From: Haloarcula sp. CBA1129
GTDB lineage: Archaea; Halobacteriota; Halobacteria; Halobacteriales; Haloarculaceae
Length of the DNA: 64,000 bases
Direction: 5' to 3'
Assembly: GCF_008729015.1 (NCBI RefSeq)
Contig: NZ_RKSM01000001.1
Coordinates: 2,604,001-2,668,000 of the forward strand
The notes beneath the pieces are model-generated. The model worked only from the letters and a program-made list of their open reading frames with translations. It had not been told where the DNA came from and did no database searches. The position numbers and the translations under genes are program-made. Below are positions 48,601 to 56,408 of this stretch, in pieces (position 1 is the stretch's first letter; every line of letters begins with the position of its first letter).

Positions 48601-49115
48601 ACGCGACGTACGGTCCGGCCGTCGAGTTCACTGTCGACGACCGGATGCCCGGTGAGACCGTGAACACGACCGCCGGGTCGTCCGTGGAGGCGTCCGCAAC
48701 GGTTCGGAACCTCGATGAACTCGCGTACGCTGAGGTCATCCGGAACGGCACGACCGTCTCGAACGTCACGCTCGACGGCACGAACGACACCATGAGTACT
48801 GACGTGGACATCGACGGGAACGCTTGGGTCGCCTTCCGCGTCGTCGACGAGGACGGCGACCGAGCGCTGACCAGCCCGGTCTGGATTTCGACCGACCAGC
48901 AAGCCGAATCCGGAACTGACGGCAACGGCGAATCCGGCGGTGCCACGGCGGCCGGTACACCAGACACAGAGGGCGAATCAGCGGGAACGGCGGCAGCTGA
49001 CACTGCAGCCACAGAGTCGGAGACGGCCGCCGCGTCCGGGCCCGGGTTCACCGCCGTCGTGACACTGCTCGCGCTCGTCGGCGCAGCGCTGCTCGCAACG
49101 CGACGGGGGACCTGA
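45663..49115 (+). CDS. Secreted surface protein with PHP phosphoesterase-like domain and PGF-CTERM anchor
   Basis: A 1150-residue exported protein. The Sec signal peptide is residues 1-31 (AFSILLVFSVVSTGFLGSAAAA). Residues about 75-335 resemble a GATase-like/DUF4350 domain. Carboxypeptidase-regulatory-like beta domains lie near 600-750, with many N-x-S/T sequons throughout. From about 770 to 1010 is a PHP-type metal phosphoesterase region of the CehA/McbA family: GIDPHAHSSVSFD, ISDHNAIGGWG, INHPGDRF and GVSDDHCSQC. The C-terminus is a PGF-CTERM tail (SGPGFTAVVTLLALVGAALL then ATRRG), so archaeosortase A should trim it and attach lipid. The substrate is unknown. A His-rich lipoprotein gene follows after 3 nt. 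Confidence 0.9.
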   Translation: MNKNCIWAVAFSILLVFSVVSTGFLGSAAAAPSKQTELTTANSQTATQMASAGGATCQLDQSCPVPDDSVDLNNSGAGVDVLIDGSHQGSTFTKFANRLSERGYDVDTKRSTTGGLTSWNSSAASGLSDYDVVIIPVPQTAYSEAEQAAIDEYVRNGGSLFVVGDWTSPLQGHAGKLNDITDPYGLHFNGESDKWLRNVQDPTNKTVEDYEWRVILHNTGRHPIMNNVDTVEYDGVSLNVTDTDNGTQAPLLYGDSDTYEYTYSTTEKEYPRGERIVGAAATWDIGDNGRVVAFGSQKSVTTYLTDEWQAEHQQTDTRPFLFRTVKWLASSGHVERPDKPVAVTGERIKGGETPANETIVLKNSEVAAAIGTESNGPFGTLPGGIYDANAYGLTTDQIGVAEFAFNNFGTWPVYESFERQNATGPNGAAVVTATGHVSTNPNVSVTTTYTLPANSSHIWMNTTMENGGDQRLPINDSERLQSGAALSSEGQSTWLPGSGRVEETRSPPVSADTLDQPWAALTGDRVSYGVWGGNGSFTSYTGSTTWIDPWLEHRLDPGETRSAEFALFVGEDGSSSATSEYYNQQQGTETGTVTGTIESTDNESVSQATVTASKGDRAFTYTVGSETGTYDLELPAGEYTLTADASGFAASEPQSVTVSSGETATADFDSLEGPAPVNVTATIDDEGEVSPADARITVLDDGTAVQTVYTQTTPAGTASFQLPPGNYTLVFNHGTGYIAEPVEKNVSVTPGESVSVNATFTEELDPSERNWVGIDPHAHSSVSFDGKTPIDNFVAIQKSAGVDAVFISDHNAIGGWGSMESQAEERDIMFIRSEEITTGDLGHFNPYPMHGEEMVDSDGTLVEFIEESRSRHNATVFQINHPGDRFVSLDSAPGQHEKYLPMVDAIEAYNGPYGESDAASVQGLFTLWNEGYEITATGVSDDHCSQCFPAKYGSARTRAYVEGTVTPEKWAQSVKDGHTYATYGPAVEFTVDDRMPGETVNTTAGSSVEASATVRNLDELAYAEVIRNGTTVSNVTLDGTNDTMSTDVDIDGNAWVAFRVVDEDGDRALTSPVWISTDQQAESGTDGNGESGGATAAGTPDTEGESAGTAAADTAATESETAAASGPGFTAVVTLLALVGAALLATRRGT

Positions 49116-49118
49116 GCC

Positions 49119-49853
49119 GTGCCAGACACCAGCCAGCGACGGAGTCGGCGTGGGTTCCTCGGAACCCTCGCGCTGGCTGCGGTGGCCAGCGCGGGCTGTA
49201 GCAGCCTCGGCGGCACCCAGAACAGCCAGTCCGGCGACACCGGGGCCGGCGGCTCGACGGCAACGCCCGAAGCGAGTGAAATGCCAGCGGCAGACGATGG
49301 GGCACACCACGACGAGTCACACGGCCACACGCACGCCGACGGCGGTCACGACCACGGCGAGGGACACAGCCACGACAGCGAACACGCAGATAGCGACGAC
49401 GAAGCCGACGGTGCTACCGACACCGAGCTGGCCGCGTTCGAATCCAATCTGCGGAAGTGGTTCGTCGACATCGACTCACTCGCTGTCGAAGACAGCCGCA
49501 TCAGGCTGACCTACGTCACGAAGAGCACGCGCAGCCACGAACTCGCGGCCGGCATCGAGACGGTTGTCGTTTCGTTCATCCAAGCGTACACGGACGACTG
49601 GGAGGTCGATGGCCTCGATGCGGAGGTAATCGAACCGTCCGGCGAGGTGATGGGCTACTGGCGGACTGAATCGCGGTGGATCGAACCGGTCGTCGAGGGG
49701 CACGAGACGCGGACAGCGCTTCTTGAACGGACGCTCGACACGTATCACGGCCGCCTCACTCGCGAGCACGACCACGGCGAGCGCGACACCGACCACAGCG
49801 AGAACGAGAGCAGTCACCAGCACCACAACGGGACCGAGCACGCAGACCACTGA
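49119..49853 (+). CDS. Histidine-rich Tat lipoprotein
   Basis: A 244-residue exported lipoprotein. A twin-arginine signal (RRSRRGFLGTLALAAV) ends in the lipobox ASAGC, with C27 the predicted lipid site. Two clusters rich in His with Asp/Glu flank a folded middle: about ten His in residues 62-90 and nine in 209-244, typical of Zn, Mn, Ni or Cu buffering or delivery loops. The middle (about 100-210) is not recognised. It starts with GTG at 49119, just 3 nt after the PHP gene stop, so the two are one operon. Metal supply to the PHP site is an attractive but unproven idea. Confidence 0.8.
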   Translation: MPDTSQRRSRRGFLGTLALAAVASAGCSSLGGTQNSQSGDTGAGGSTATPEASEMPAADDGAHHDESHGHTHADGGHDHGEGHSHDSEHADSDDEADGATDTELAAFESNLRKWFVDIDSLAVEDSRIRLTYVTKSTRSHELAAGIETVVVSFIQAYTDDWEVDGLDAEVIEPSGEVMGYWRTESRWIEPVVEGHETRTALLERTLDTYHGRLTREHDHGERDTDHSENESSHQHHNGTEHADH

Positions 49854-49938
49854 CGGGGCGGTATCGTCACTGCCGCCACTGTCGTTCTGGGAGGGAGAAC
49901 TGATGGTGCGATTCGGTCCGAAAAGCGCTTGACAGTCG

Positions 49939-50133
49939 TCAGACCTTCAGTAACGACAGCAGGCTGACGCCGACATCGAAGTACTCGATGAGGCGATAGC
50001 CGACGAGGATGCCGAGGATACCCATCACACCGGCGAGGTTCGGCGGGGCCGGAATGGGGACATCCAGCAGGCCGAACACGACGCCGGTGGCGACGCCAGT
50101 CATCGTCGCGACAATAACGAGTGAGAGATTCAT
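49939..50133 (-). CDS. XapX-domain membrane protein
   Basis: A 64-residue protein with two membrane helices joined by the XapX motif (GVVFGLLDVPIPAPPNLAGVMGILGILVGYR). XapX proteins occur in bacteria and haloarchaea; function unknown. It converges on the lipoprotein gene with an 85-nt gap and has a long AT-rich upstream region. Confidence 0.85.
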   Translation of the reverse strand: MNLSLVIVATMTGVATGVVFGLLDVPIPAPPNLAGVMGILGILVGYRLIEYFDVGVSLLSLLKV

Positions 50134-50611
50134 CGGTCGGTCACCACTGTCCCGAATCGAGGGGCCACGCAGGTGCGTGTCGGGACGCCCCGAGAGCGGC
50201 CCGTGGGTGTGTTTGAAGTGTGTGTCATTGGTGGCGTAGAGAACGGGCTCAAGCGGTAAGTATGCTCCTCATCGGTCGAGCAGTGGTGAAAAGTACCACA
50301 CACCAATCCCGGACAATTCTGTACGACCGGAAGGTACGTCCAAATATCGTAGACGGGCATCTTTTAGTTCCTCGTCAATATCCTATCACTACAGATAGAG
50401 AGAATATAACCATATAAGCAATGAGTAAAAGTATAAATCGACTGAGTGAATACAGACTGTATTTTATGTAGATAGGTGTCCAATACGTGAAGATATTAGA
50501 GACAGAGTAGGCACAAATTGAATTACAACAGTGGACTGAACACTGGCTACCACAGCCAGAAGAGCCTCCGGGAGGCTGGCGTTTATAAGCAAGCCACGGG
50601 AAGTGATGACG
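50134..50611. other. AT-rich intergenic region with dehydrogenase promoter, 478 bp
   Basis: No credible ORF. The middle (50390-50480) is clearly AT-rich. Close to the dehydrogenase gene lie a perfect hairpin CTGGCT-ACCAC-AGCCAG (50543-50559), a near-perfect palindrome (50563-50577) and TATA-like TTTATAAG (50582-50589). No tRNA or insertion sequence. Confidence 0.5.
50563..50577. promoter_or_regulatory. 15-bp palindrome next to the TATA of the dehydrogenase gene
   Basis: AGCCTCC-G-GGAGGCT has 7-bp perfect arms around one base. It ends 4 bp before the TATA-like TTTATAAG (50582-50589), at the TFB-recognition side, and about 42 bp before the predicted start at 50612. It is a candidate operator. 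The adjacent hairpin at 50543-50559 could be part of a second site. Confidence 0.5.
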
Positions 50612-51652
50612 ATGCAAGCCGTTCAGTTCGATAGTCACGGCGACCGTGATGTACTTGAGTATAGCGAGTTTCCAGACCCCGAACCCGGCCGCGACGAGGT
50701 GGTCATCGACGTGAAGGCGGCCGCGCTGAACCACCTCGACATCTGGACCCGGCGCGGGCTCCCCGGCGTCGACCTCGATATGCCACACATCCCGGGCAGT
50801 GACGCCGCGGGTGTCGTCGACGAGGTCGGCGACGGCGTCTCGCGGTTCGAACCGGGCGACCGCGTCGCCGTCCTCGCCGGCAAGAGCGGCGGCGGCGACG
50901 AGTTCTCACGGAAGGGCGACCCGACACTCGCCCCGGACTTCCACATCATCGGCGAACACGTCCGAGGCGTCCACAGCGAGTACGCCGCCGTCCCGGCCGA
51001 GAACCTCACACCGGTCCCGGAGGGCGTCGACTGGGAGACGGCCGCCGCGTCGCCACTAGTGTTCCAGACCGCTTGGCGGATGCTTCGCGACCGTGGCGAC
51101 CTGAAGGCCGGCGAGTCAGTGCTGGTACTTGGCGCATCGGGCGGCGTCGGCCACGCGGCCGTGCAGGTCGCCGACCACGCCGGCGCTGAGGTGTTCGCCA
51201 CCGCCAGTAGTCAGGAGAAACTCGACTACGCCGAGGAACTGGGCGCAGACCACACCATCAACTACGAGGAGACGGATTTCGCGAGCGAGATCCGGGACCT
51301 GACCGACGGCCGCGGCGTCGACATGGTCGTCGACCACATCGGCGCACAGACTTGGCAGGACTCGCTCAAGAGCCTCGTCAAGGGCGGTCGCGTGGTCACC
51401 TGCGGCGCGACCACCGGCGGCAACCCGGAGACGGACATCAACCGCATCTTCTGGAACCAGCTACAGGTCATCGGCTCGACGATGGCGACGCCCGGCCAAG
51501 CCGACGAAGTACTTGACCTAGTCTGGCAAGGAGAGATGGAACCGCGAGTCCGCGAGACGCTGCCCATGAGCGAGATCGCCCGGGCACACGAGATCATCGA
51601 GGACCGCGAGGGCTTCGGGAAGGTCGTCGTCGTTCCCGACAGCGAGCTGTAA
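50612..51652 (+). CDS. Medium-chain dehydrogenase/reductase lacking the Cys zinc lobe
   Basis: A 346-residue MDR-family NAD(P)-dependent oxidoreductase, zinc-type ADH or quinone-reductase-like. The cofactor motif is LVLGASGGVGHAAVQVADHAG (about residues 170-190), and GSDAAGVVDEVGDGVSRFEPGDRV is the usual catalytic-domain stretch. The segment that normally carries four structural-zinc Cys (between DRV and FHIIGEH) contains none, and the usual GHE is GSD. So it may be a zinc-free member. TATA-like TTTATAAG at 50582-50589 is centred about 27 bp before the ATG at 50612. An ATG at 50606 and GTG at 50603 are alternatives. Confidence 0.85.
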   Translation: MQAVQFDSHGDRDVLEYSEFPDPEPGRDEVVIDVKAAALNHLDIWTRRGLPGVDLDMPHIPGSDAAGVVDEVGDGVSRFEPGDRVAVLAGKSGGGDEFSRKGDPTLAPDFHIIGEHVRGVHSEYAAVPAENLTPVPEGVDWETAAASPLVFQTAWRMLRDRGDLKAGESVLVLGASGGVGHAAVQVADHAGAEVFATASSQEKLDYAEELGADHTINYEETDFASEIRDLTDGRGVDMVVDHIGAQTWQDSLKSLVKGGRVVTCGATTGGNPETDINRIFWNQLQVIGSTMATPGQADEVLDLVWQGEMEPRVRETLPMSEIARAHEIIEDREGFGKVVVVPDSEL

Positions 51653-51674
51653 GACCGGTCCCGAATTTTCGCCG

Positions 51675-52886
51675 TCACTCCGTTCCGAAGCGGGCCGTCG
51701 CAAACTCCTCGAAGGGAGCCGAGTACTGCATCAACATTGTTCCGAGAATACTCATCACGAGCACATAGGCGACCGTAAAGGAGTAGACGGCGTTGGCTAG
51801 CTCGGACGACAGCGACGTGCCTGCGCCGGTCAGTGCGACAGCGGCAATAATCAGCGAGAACTCGCCGCGAGTGACCATGCCAAGGCCGACGCGCATCGAC
51901 CGGCGCGGGTCGAGGTCGTAGGCACGGCCACCCAGATAGCCCGAGACGATTTTCGTCGGCGTCGTCACGACGACAGCGGCAACGACCAGCCCCGCGACAC
52001 CGGCGAACAATCGGGGATCGGTCTCCACGCCGATCCAGAAGAAGAACACCGCCGCAAACGTGTCACGGACGGGCTCCAACAGGTTCTCCAGTTTGTGCGT
52101 GTGGGTCGTCGAGGCGAAGGCCATCCCGACGAAAAAGGCGGCGACGGCCTCGCTGACGCCGATGGCGAGCGCGACGCCGGAGATGAGGACCGTGATGCCG
52201 ACGGCCCGTATCACCGTGAACTCGTTCGAGTTCGTCTGTAAGGCCCGCTCGAACCACGGCGTCCCGTAGCGGGCAAGGAGCAAGAGCGCGACGATGAACG
52301 ATAGCGCGATGCCGATGGAGGTCGCGGCAGCCCCGACGTCGGACCCACCAGCGACGAGCGCGGCGGCTATCGTGAGATACACAGCGATGACCAGATCCTC
52401 GAACACGAGCGTCCCGAGCATCGGGTCTGCCTCGTCGTTGGCGATCCAGCCGAGGTCGATGAGCGACTTCGTGATGATGGCCGACGAGGAGATGTAGACG
52501 ATCCCGGCGACCAGAAAGGCCGCAAGCGGGTCTCGAAACAGCGCGAACCCGAGCAGGAGTCCGGCACCGAAGTTGATGCCGAGGTCAGTGATTCCCGCTC
52601 TGGTGATGCGCTCCCAACTCTCCAGCAGCCGGTCGAGATTGAACTCCAGTCCGAGGAAAAACAGCAGGAAGACGATACCGAGCTCAGCACCGAGTTCGAC
52701 GAACTCGGTCGACTCGACGACCGGGAGGCCGTAGCCGGCGACGGAGAACTGCCCCGCAACTGACGGCGACAGTACCATCCCGATGATGATGTAGAACGGG
52801 ATCACCGACTTGTTCAGCCACACGGCCACAAGGGTGGCGAACGCGACGGCGGCGAACAACACGCCGATACCGAGTAAGTCAGCCAC
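51675..52886 (-). CDS. khtU: K+/H+ antiporter, CPA2/Kef family (KhtU-like)
   Basis: A 403-residue membrane protein with about 12 helices. It carries the CPA2 core: LFFLGLEFNLDRL, a GIVYISSSAIITKSLIDLGW segment with charged residues, VFEDLVIAVYL, and FFFWIGVETDP. Its partner gene encodes a KhtT-like regulatory protein 38 nt upstream, hence KhtU-type K+ (or NH4+) efflux. The GTG at 52886 (MADLLGIG...) is the likely start. A longer frame begins with TTG at 52916, but its extra residues are basic and unlike relatives. Confidence 0.82.
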   Translation of the reverse strand: MADLLGIGVLFAAVAFATLVAVWLNKSVIPFYIIIGMVLSPSVAGQFSVAGYGLPVVESTEFVELGAELGIVFLLFFLGLEFNLDRLLESWERITRAGITDLGINFGAGLLLGFALFRDPLAAFLVAGIVYISSSAIITKSLIDLGWIANDEADPMLGTLVFEDLVIAVYLTIAAALVAGGSDVGAAATSIGIALSFIVALLLLARYGTPWFERALQTNSNEFTVIRAVGITVLISGVALAIGVSEAVAAFFVGMAFASTTHTHKLENLLEPVRDTFAAVFFFWIGVETDPRLFAGVAGLVVAAVVVTTPTKIVSGYLGGRAYDLDPRRSMRVGLGMVTRGEFSLIIAAVALTGAGTSLSSELANAVYSFTVAYVLVMSILGTMLMQYSAPFEEFATARFGTE

Positions 52887-52924
52887 GACGGTGGCCCTCC
52901 GACGAGTCGGGTGCAAGCATCTCT

Positions 52925-53413
52925 CTACAGCTCTCCGGCCAGAAGCTTCTCGAACCGCTCGCAGTTGTCGCGCTCACCGATGACGACGACGGTGTCGCCG
53001 GCCTCGATTTCGGCGTCGGACGCAGGGGCGGCGATGACGTCGTCGCCGCGCTGTATCGCGACGACGGTGATGCCGGTGCGCTGGCCGACATCAGCGCCAG
53101 CCAGCGTCTCGCCAACCAGCGGCGAGCCCGCCTCGACGGCGTACCACTCGAGCAGCGTGCCCTCCGACAGCATCGTCTCGACGTGATTGGATTCGACCGG
53201 CTGGAAGTACGCGCCTTCGAGTATCGTGCCGACTATCCGTGCCAGCCGGTCAGAGAGTTCGAGCAGTTTCTCCGAGTCGGCGTCTTCGTTCTCTTTCAGG
53301 TACAGTTCGCGAGTCCCCGTGTTGTGGGTCACGACGACCAGTTGCTGGCCATCGCCGATGTCCACCTCGTGTTTTTTTCCCACACCGGGCAGGTCGCTCT
53401 CGGTCACGTCCAT
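52925..53413 (-). CDS. khtT: TrkA-C domain regulator of the antiporter (KhtT-like)
   Basis: A 162-residue cytosolic protein. The N-terminal half follows KhtT (MDVTESDLPGVGKKHEVDIG, then VVVTHNTGTRELYL). The C-terminal half is a TrkA-C domain (LVGETLAGADVGQRTGITVVAIQRGDDVIAAP) that binds a nucleotide such as c-di-AMP in characterised KhtT proteins. It probably gates the antiporter encoded just downstream. The start is the ATG at 53413; upstream codons in the frame lack homology. Confidence 0.82.
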   Translation of the reverse strand: MDVTESDLPGVGKKHEVDIGDGQQLVVVTHNTGTRELYLKENEDADSEKLLELSDRLARIVGTILEGAYFQPVESNHVETMLSEGTLLEWYAVEAGSPLVGETLAGADVGQRTGITVVAIQRGDDVIAAPASDAEIEAGDTVVVIGERDNCERFEKLLAGEL

Positions 53414-53546
53414 AGCCCGAGATTGCGGTCCAGCATGTATAAGACCCGGTGCCAGATGCTCTGCGCAGACAGTCGTCGATAGCCGATACGACGGGGGACC
53501 CAAAGGTATTAGTGGGTTCCTGCCAACGTTCAGGCAAGCCAACTTT

Positions 53547-53574
53547 CGCTAAAACAAGCTGATTTGTTTTAGCG
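53547..53574. promoter_or_regulatory. 11-bp inverted repeat at the cbiX promoter
   Basis: CGCTAAAACAA-GCTGAT-TTGTTTTAGCG has perfect 11-bp arms and a 6-nt spacer. It ends 13 nt before the cbiX ATG. TAAAAC in the left arm is a possible TATA element about 26 bp before a start near 53579. The size and symmetry suit a metal or cobalamin regulator site, or an mRNA hairpin at the ribosome entry. CCAA/TTGG adds four pairs outside a bulge. Confidence 0.55.
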
Positions 53575-53587
53575 TTGGGAGCTACCA

Positions 53588-54361
53588 ATGCCACACGACA
53601 CACTCCTGCTCATCGGTCGGGACACGTCACGCGCTACGCCCTACGAGACACACGCTCGTCGTCTGCGCGAGCGCGGGGTAGCCGCTGACGTCACGGTGCT
53701 GACCTACGACCACGAACCTCGCCGGGAGTTACGCGACGAACTGGTAGCCATCGATGCCGACCGCGTGTTCGCGCTGCCGATGACCGTCGCTCACGACCAC
53801 ACGACAGTCACGGACGTCCCGGCAGCACTCGACGAAATCGACGCCGAGACACACTACTGTGAACCAGTCGGGCGAAGCCCGCTGCTGACCGAAGCGCTCC
53901 GGGACCGCAGCAGTGGCGCGGTCCCGGAGGCCGCTGACTCCTCCGTCGCGCTCGTCGCCTTCGGCTCCAGCGGCAAGCCGTATCAACGTCAGGTAACGGA
54001 GTATCACGCCGAGCGCCTGCGCGAGCGCTCGGCCTTCGGCGAGGTCGAGCCCTGCTATCTGCTGCAAAACCCCGCTGTCGAATGTGTCCGGTACAATCTC
54101 ACTCACGACCACGCCGTCGCCGTGCCGCTCTTTCTCGCGCCAACCGACGCGACCGAGACGCAGATTCCCGCCAAGCTCGACCTCGACAGGGGCGGACTCG
54201 CCTACACTGACACGCTGGGCGACCACCCGCTCGTCACCGAGGCCGTCGCAACCGCTGTCGAGACGGCACGGACGATGGCAGAGACACGTACACCACAGAC
54301 GTTCGAGGCGACGCTGGCCGCGACAAACCGGCCGCTGGCGACCGACGGCGAGGGCGATTAG
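53588..54361 (+). CDS. cbiX: CbiX-like sirohydrochlorin cobaltochelatase
   Basis: A 257-residue protein of the CbiX/SirB chelatase family. It would insert Co2+ into sirohydrochlorin at the start of the early-insertion (anaerobic) cobalamin route. Two similar half-units are visible, each with a strand ending in a small loop (TLLLIGRDTS, LVAFGSSGKP). The metal ligands are less clear than in short CbiX proteins; likely ones are His in MTVAHDHTTV and HDHAVAVPLF. It is first of the rightward genes in the cobalamin island. Confidence 0.75.
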   Translation: MPHDTLLLIGRDTSRATPYETHARRLRERGVAADVTVLTYDHEPRRELRDELVAIDADRVFALPMTVAHDHTTVTDVPAALDEIDAETHYCEPVGRSPLLTEALRDRSSGAVPEAADSSVALVAFGSSGKPYQRQVTEYHAERLRERSAFGEVEPCYLLQNPAVECVRYNLTHDHAVAVPLFLAPTDATETQIPAKLDLDRGGLAYTDTLGDHPLVTEAVATAVETARTMAETRTPQTFEATLAATNRPLATDGEGD

Positions 54362-54439
54362 GGCTGTCGGAGCGCCAGAGCCGAACACACACCGGACGAG
54401 AGGAAGCGATTTGTACCCACGGTACATTCTGACACGTAG

Positions 54440-54907
54440 ATGGTTCGCCGACGAGTGGCGCAGACGCGGGGGCAGGTCAAAGAGAAGCTAGTGGCCGCGC
54501 TGGTCGAGGAGCACTCTCCTCAGGAGGTCGCGGCCAGTTTCAGCATCGGCGTGTTCCTCACTGCGTTACCGACGCTCGGCACTGGATTTCTCGCCTTCCT
54601 CATTCTTGCGTACCTGTTCAAACAGCTCAGCAAGGTCGCGCTGTTCGCGTCCGTCCTGATACTCAACCCACCGGTCAAATGGGGCGTGTACGCGACGAGC
54701 TTCTGGCTCGGCAACCGGATTCTGGGACCGGTACCCGGACTGTCGTTTACTGGCGTCTCCGTCTCGATGGGCGGTGAGGTGCTCGTACGTCTGTGGACCG
54801 GGAACATCATCTTGGCTGTCGTGTTCGCCGCTATCGGGTACGTGATCGCGTTCCGTTTGATCAACGAGTACAGGCGGCGACAGAAGGACTCAGTCGCGGT
54901 CAGCTAA
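54440..54907 (+). CDS. DUF2062 membrane protein
   Basis: A 155-residue protein with three to four membrane helices. The DUF2062 pattern is present: SPQEVAASFSIGVFLTALPTLG, then helices with NPPVKWGVYA. DUF2062 has no settled function. It sits between cbiX and the divergent cbiE and is 78 nt after cbiX. It may be only a neighbour, but a cobalt or corrin transport role cannot be excluded. Confidence 0.85.
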   Translation: MVRRRVAQTRGQVKEKLVAALVEEHSPQEVAASFSIGVFLTALPTLGTGFLAFLILAYLFKQLSKVALFASVLILNPPVKWGVYATSFWLGNRILGPVPGLSFTGVSVSMGGEVLVRLWTGNIILAVVFAAIGYVIAFRLINEYRRRQKDSVAVS

Positions 54908-54925
54908 TCGGGAACGGCTACGGTC

Positions 54926-55687
54926 TCAGTCCCGCCGGACGACGAACACCGACAGGTCTGAAAACCGCGTGTCGTCCCTGCTGTCACCGCCAGCATCTTG
55001 TGCAAGGTCACCGAGCGTGGTCGCGGTCCGGGCCTCGTCGTCGTGGGTAAGTCGTTCGTACACCAGCGCCGGCAGGTCAGGGTCGCCACCAGCATCGATG
55101 AGGTCTACCGCGATGTCTTCGGGCATCAGGTCGAACGGGCGCGGGAGGACGAGCAGGTGTCGCTCGCCCACATCGCTCCGGAGGCGGTCGAGGTCCGCCG
55201 AGAGGTCGCCGCTCTTGTGCAACGTGACAAACGTTGTGTCCTCCATCGGCGTCCGGGCGCGACTGGCCGCGATCTGGAGCGACGAGATACCCGGCACCAC
55301 GCGGACCGGCCGGTCGACGGCGCGCTGGACCTTCCCGACGAACTGGTAGCCCGAGTGGTTCGGGTCACCCATCGCGACCGCAGTCCCGCGTTCACCGTCG
55401 GCTACGCGCTCAGCGAAGGTGTCCAGCGTGTCGAGTTCGTCCCGGTAGCCACAGGTCAGCAGGTCCGCGTCGGTCCGGTCGGCGACAAAGTCGACGACGG
55501 TCTCGAAGCCGACGACCACGTCGGCCTCGCGGATGGCCTGCTCGCCCCGCGGCGTCAGGAAATCAGGGTTCCCCGGGCCGATGCCGACGGCGTGGACCGG
55601 CCGGTCCGCGTCGGGGTCCTCGGGCGCGCTCGCCGCGATATCTGCCGGGTCTGGTCCCGAGTCGAGGTCGTAGTCGCCGCTACTCAT
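54926..55687 (-). CDS. cbiE: Cobalt-precorrin-7 (C5)-methyltransferase
   Basis: A 253-residue SAM-dependent methyltransferase of corrin ring synthesis, cytosolic. The family signature VGIGPGNPDFLTPRGEQAI is at about residues 35-53. AMGDPNHSGYQ and the VPGISSLQIAASR motif are typical of CbiE. The acidic N-terminal 30 residues are haloarchaeal decoration. The ATG at 55687 overlaps the cbiC stop by 8 nt. A separate CbiT decarboxylase is not fused here. Confidence 0.87.
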   Translation of the reverse strand: MSSGDYDLDSGPDPADIAASAPEDPDADRPVHAVGIGPGNPDFLTPRGEQAIREADVVVGFETVVDFVADRTDADLLTCGYRDELDTLDTFAERVADGERGTAVAMGDPNHSGYQFVGKVQRAVDRPVRVVPGISSLQIAASRARTPMEDTTFVTLHKSGDLSADLDRLRSDVGERHLLVLPRPFDLMPEDIAVDLIDAGGDPDLPALVYERLTHDDEARTATTLGDLAQDAGGDSRDDTRFSDLSVFVVRRD

Positions 55688-56408
55688 CGAGCGTGAGTTC
55701 TCCGTCCCGGCTGTCACTTGCCACGTGCACCAGTTCGTTCGTCAGCCCCGCGGCCAGTCCGCTCCCGCCGCGGCGGCCGACGTTCGTAATCGCCGGAACG
55801 CCGTGCTCGGCGGCGACCTCCCGGAGCCGCTGTCGACTCTCGGCGGCCTTGACGAAGCCGACCGGCGTGGCGACGACGACGGCCGGACGGGTCCCGTCTT
55901 CGATGCAGTCAGCCAGTGCGAGCGCCGCCGTCGGCGCGTTCCCGACGACGGCGATGGCCCCGTCGTAGACGCCCTGCTTGTCGAGTTCCAGCACCGAGGC
56001 CGCCGTTCGGGTCATACCGGTCTCGGCGGCCAGTTCCGCGCCGTTGCCGATGGCCTTCTTCACCGGGCAGTCATGCCCGCGACCGGTGATACCCGATTTG
56101 ACCATCGTGATGTCGGTGACGATAGGCTGTTCGTCCAGCACCGCTCGTGCACCGGCGCGGACCGGCTCATCGTCGTCCTCACCGGTAAAGCGCATCAGGT
56201 ACTGGAATTCGGGGTCGCCGGTCGCGTGGACCGATTTCTGCCGGATACGGTCGGCCAGCGTCTCGTCGGGGACGAGTTCACGCACGCGGTCCATCGACGT
56301 TTCGGCGATGTCCATCGCGTTCGAGGTGGTCGCGCCGAGGTCGGCGTACTCCTCGAAGTCGTCCTCGCTGTTCGTGTCGTCTGTCGCATCAGTTGTGTTA
56401 GTCGTCAT
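55680..56408 (-). CDS. cbiC: Precorrin-8X methylmutase
   Basis: A 242-residue enzyme that moves the C11 methyl group to C12, giving (cobalt-)hydrogenobyrinic acid. Conserved marks are RQKSVHATGDPEFQYLMRF (catalytic His), ITDITMV-type substrate contacts, TRTAASVLEL and the GVVGNAPTAALAL-like nucleotide-free loop. A 35-residue acidic tail leads in. It overlaps cobN by 11 nt and cbiE by 8 nt, so cobN-cbiC-cbiE are one coupled operon. Confidence 0.88.
   Translation of the reverse strand: MTTNTTDATDDTNSEDDFEEYADLGATTSNAMDIAETSMDRVRELVPDETLADRIRQKSVHATGDPEFQYLMRFTGEDDDEPVRAGARAVLDEQPIVTDITMVKSGITGRGHDCPVKKAIGNGAELAAETGMTRTAASVLELDKQGVYDGAIAVVGNAPTAALALADCIEDGTRPAVVVATPVGFVKAAESRQRLREVAAEHGVPAITNVGRRGGSGLAAGLTNELVHVASDSRDGELTLDE

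Noticed and set aside
53373-53385. Run of seven T resembling a terminator
   Set aside because: It lies inside khtT, where it encodes the Lys-Lys of the GKKHEV motif on the other strand.
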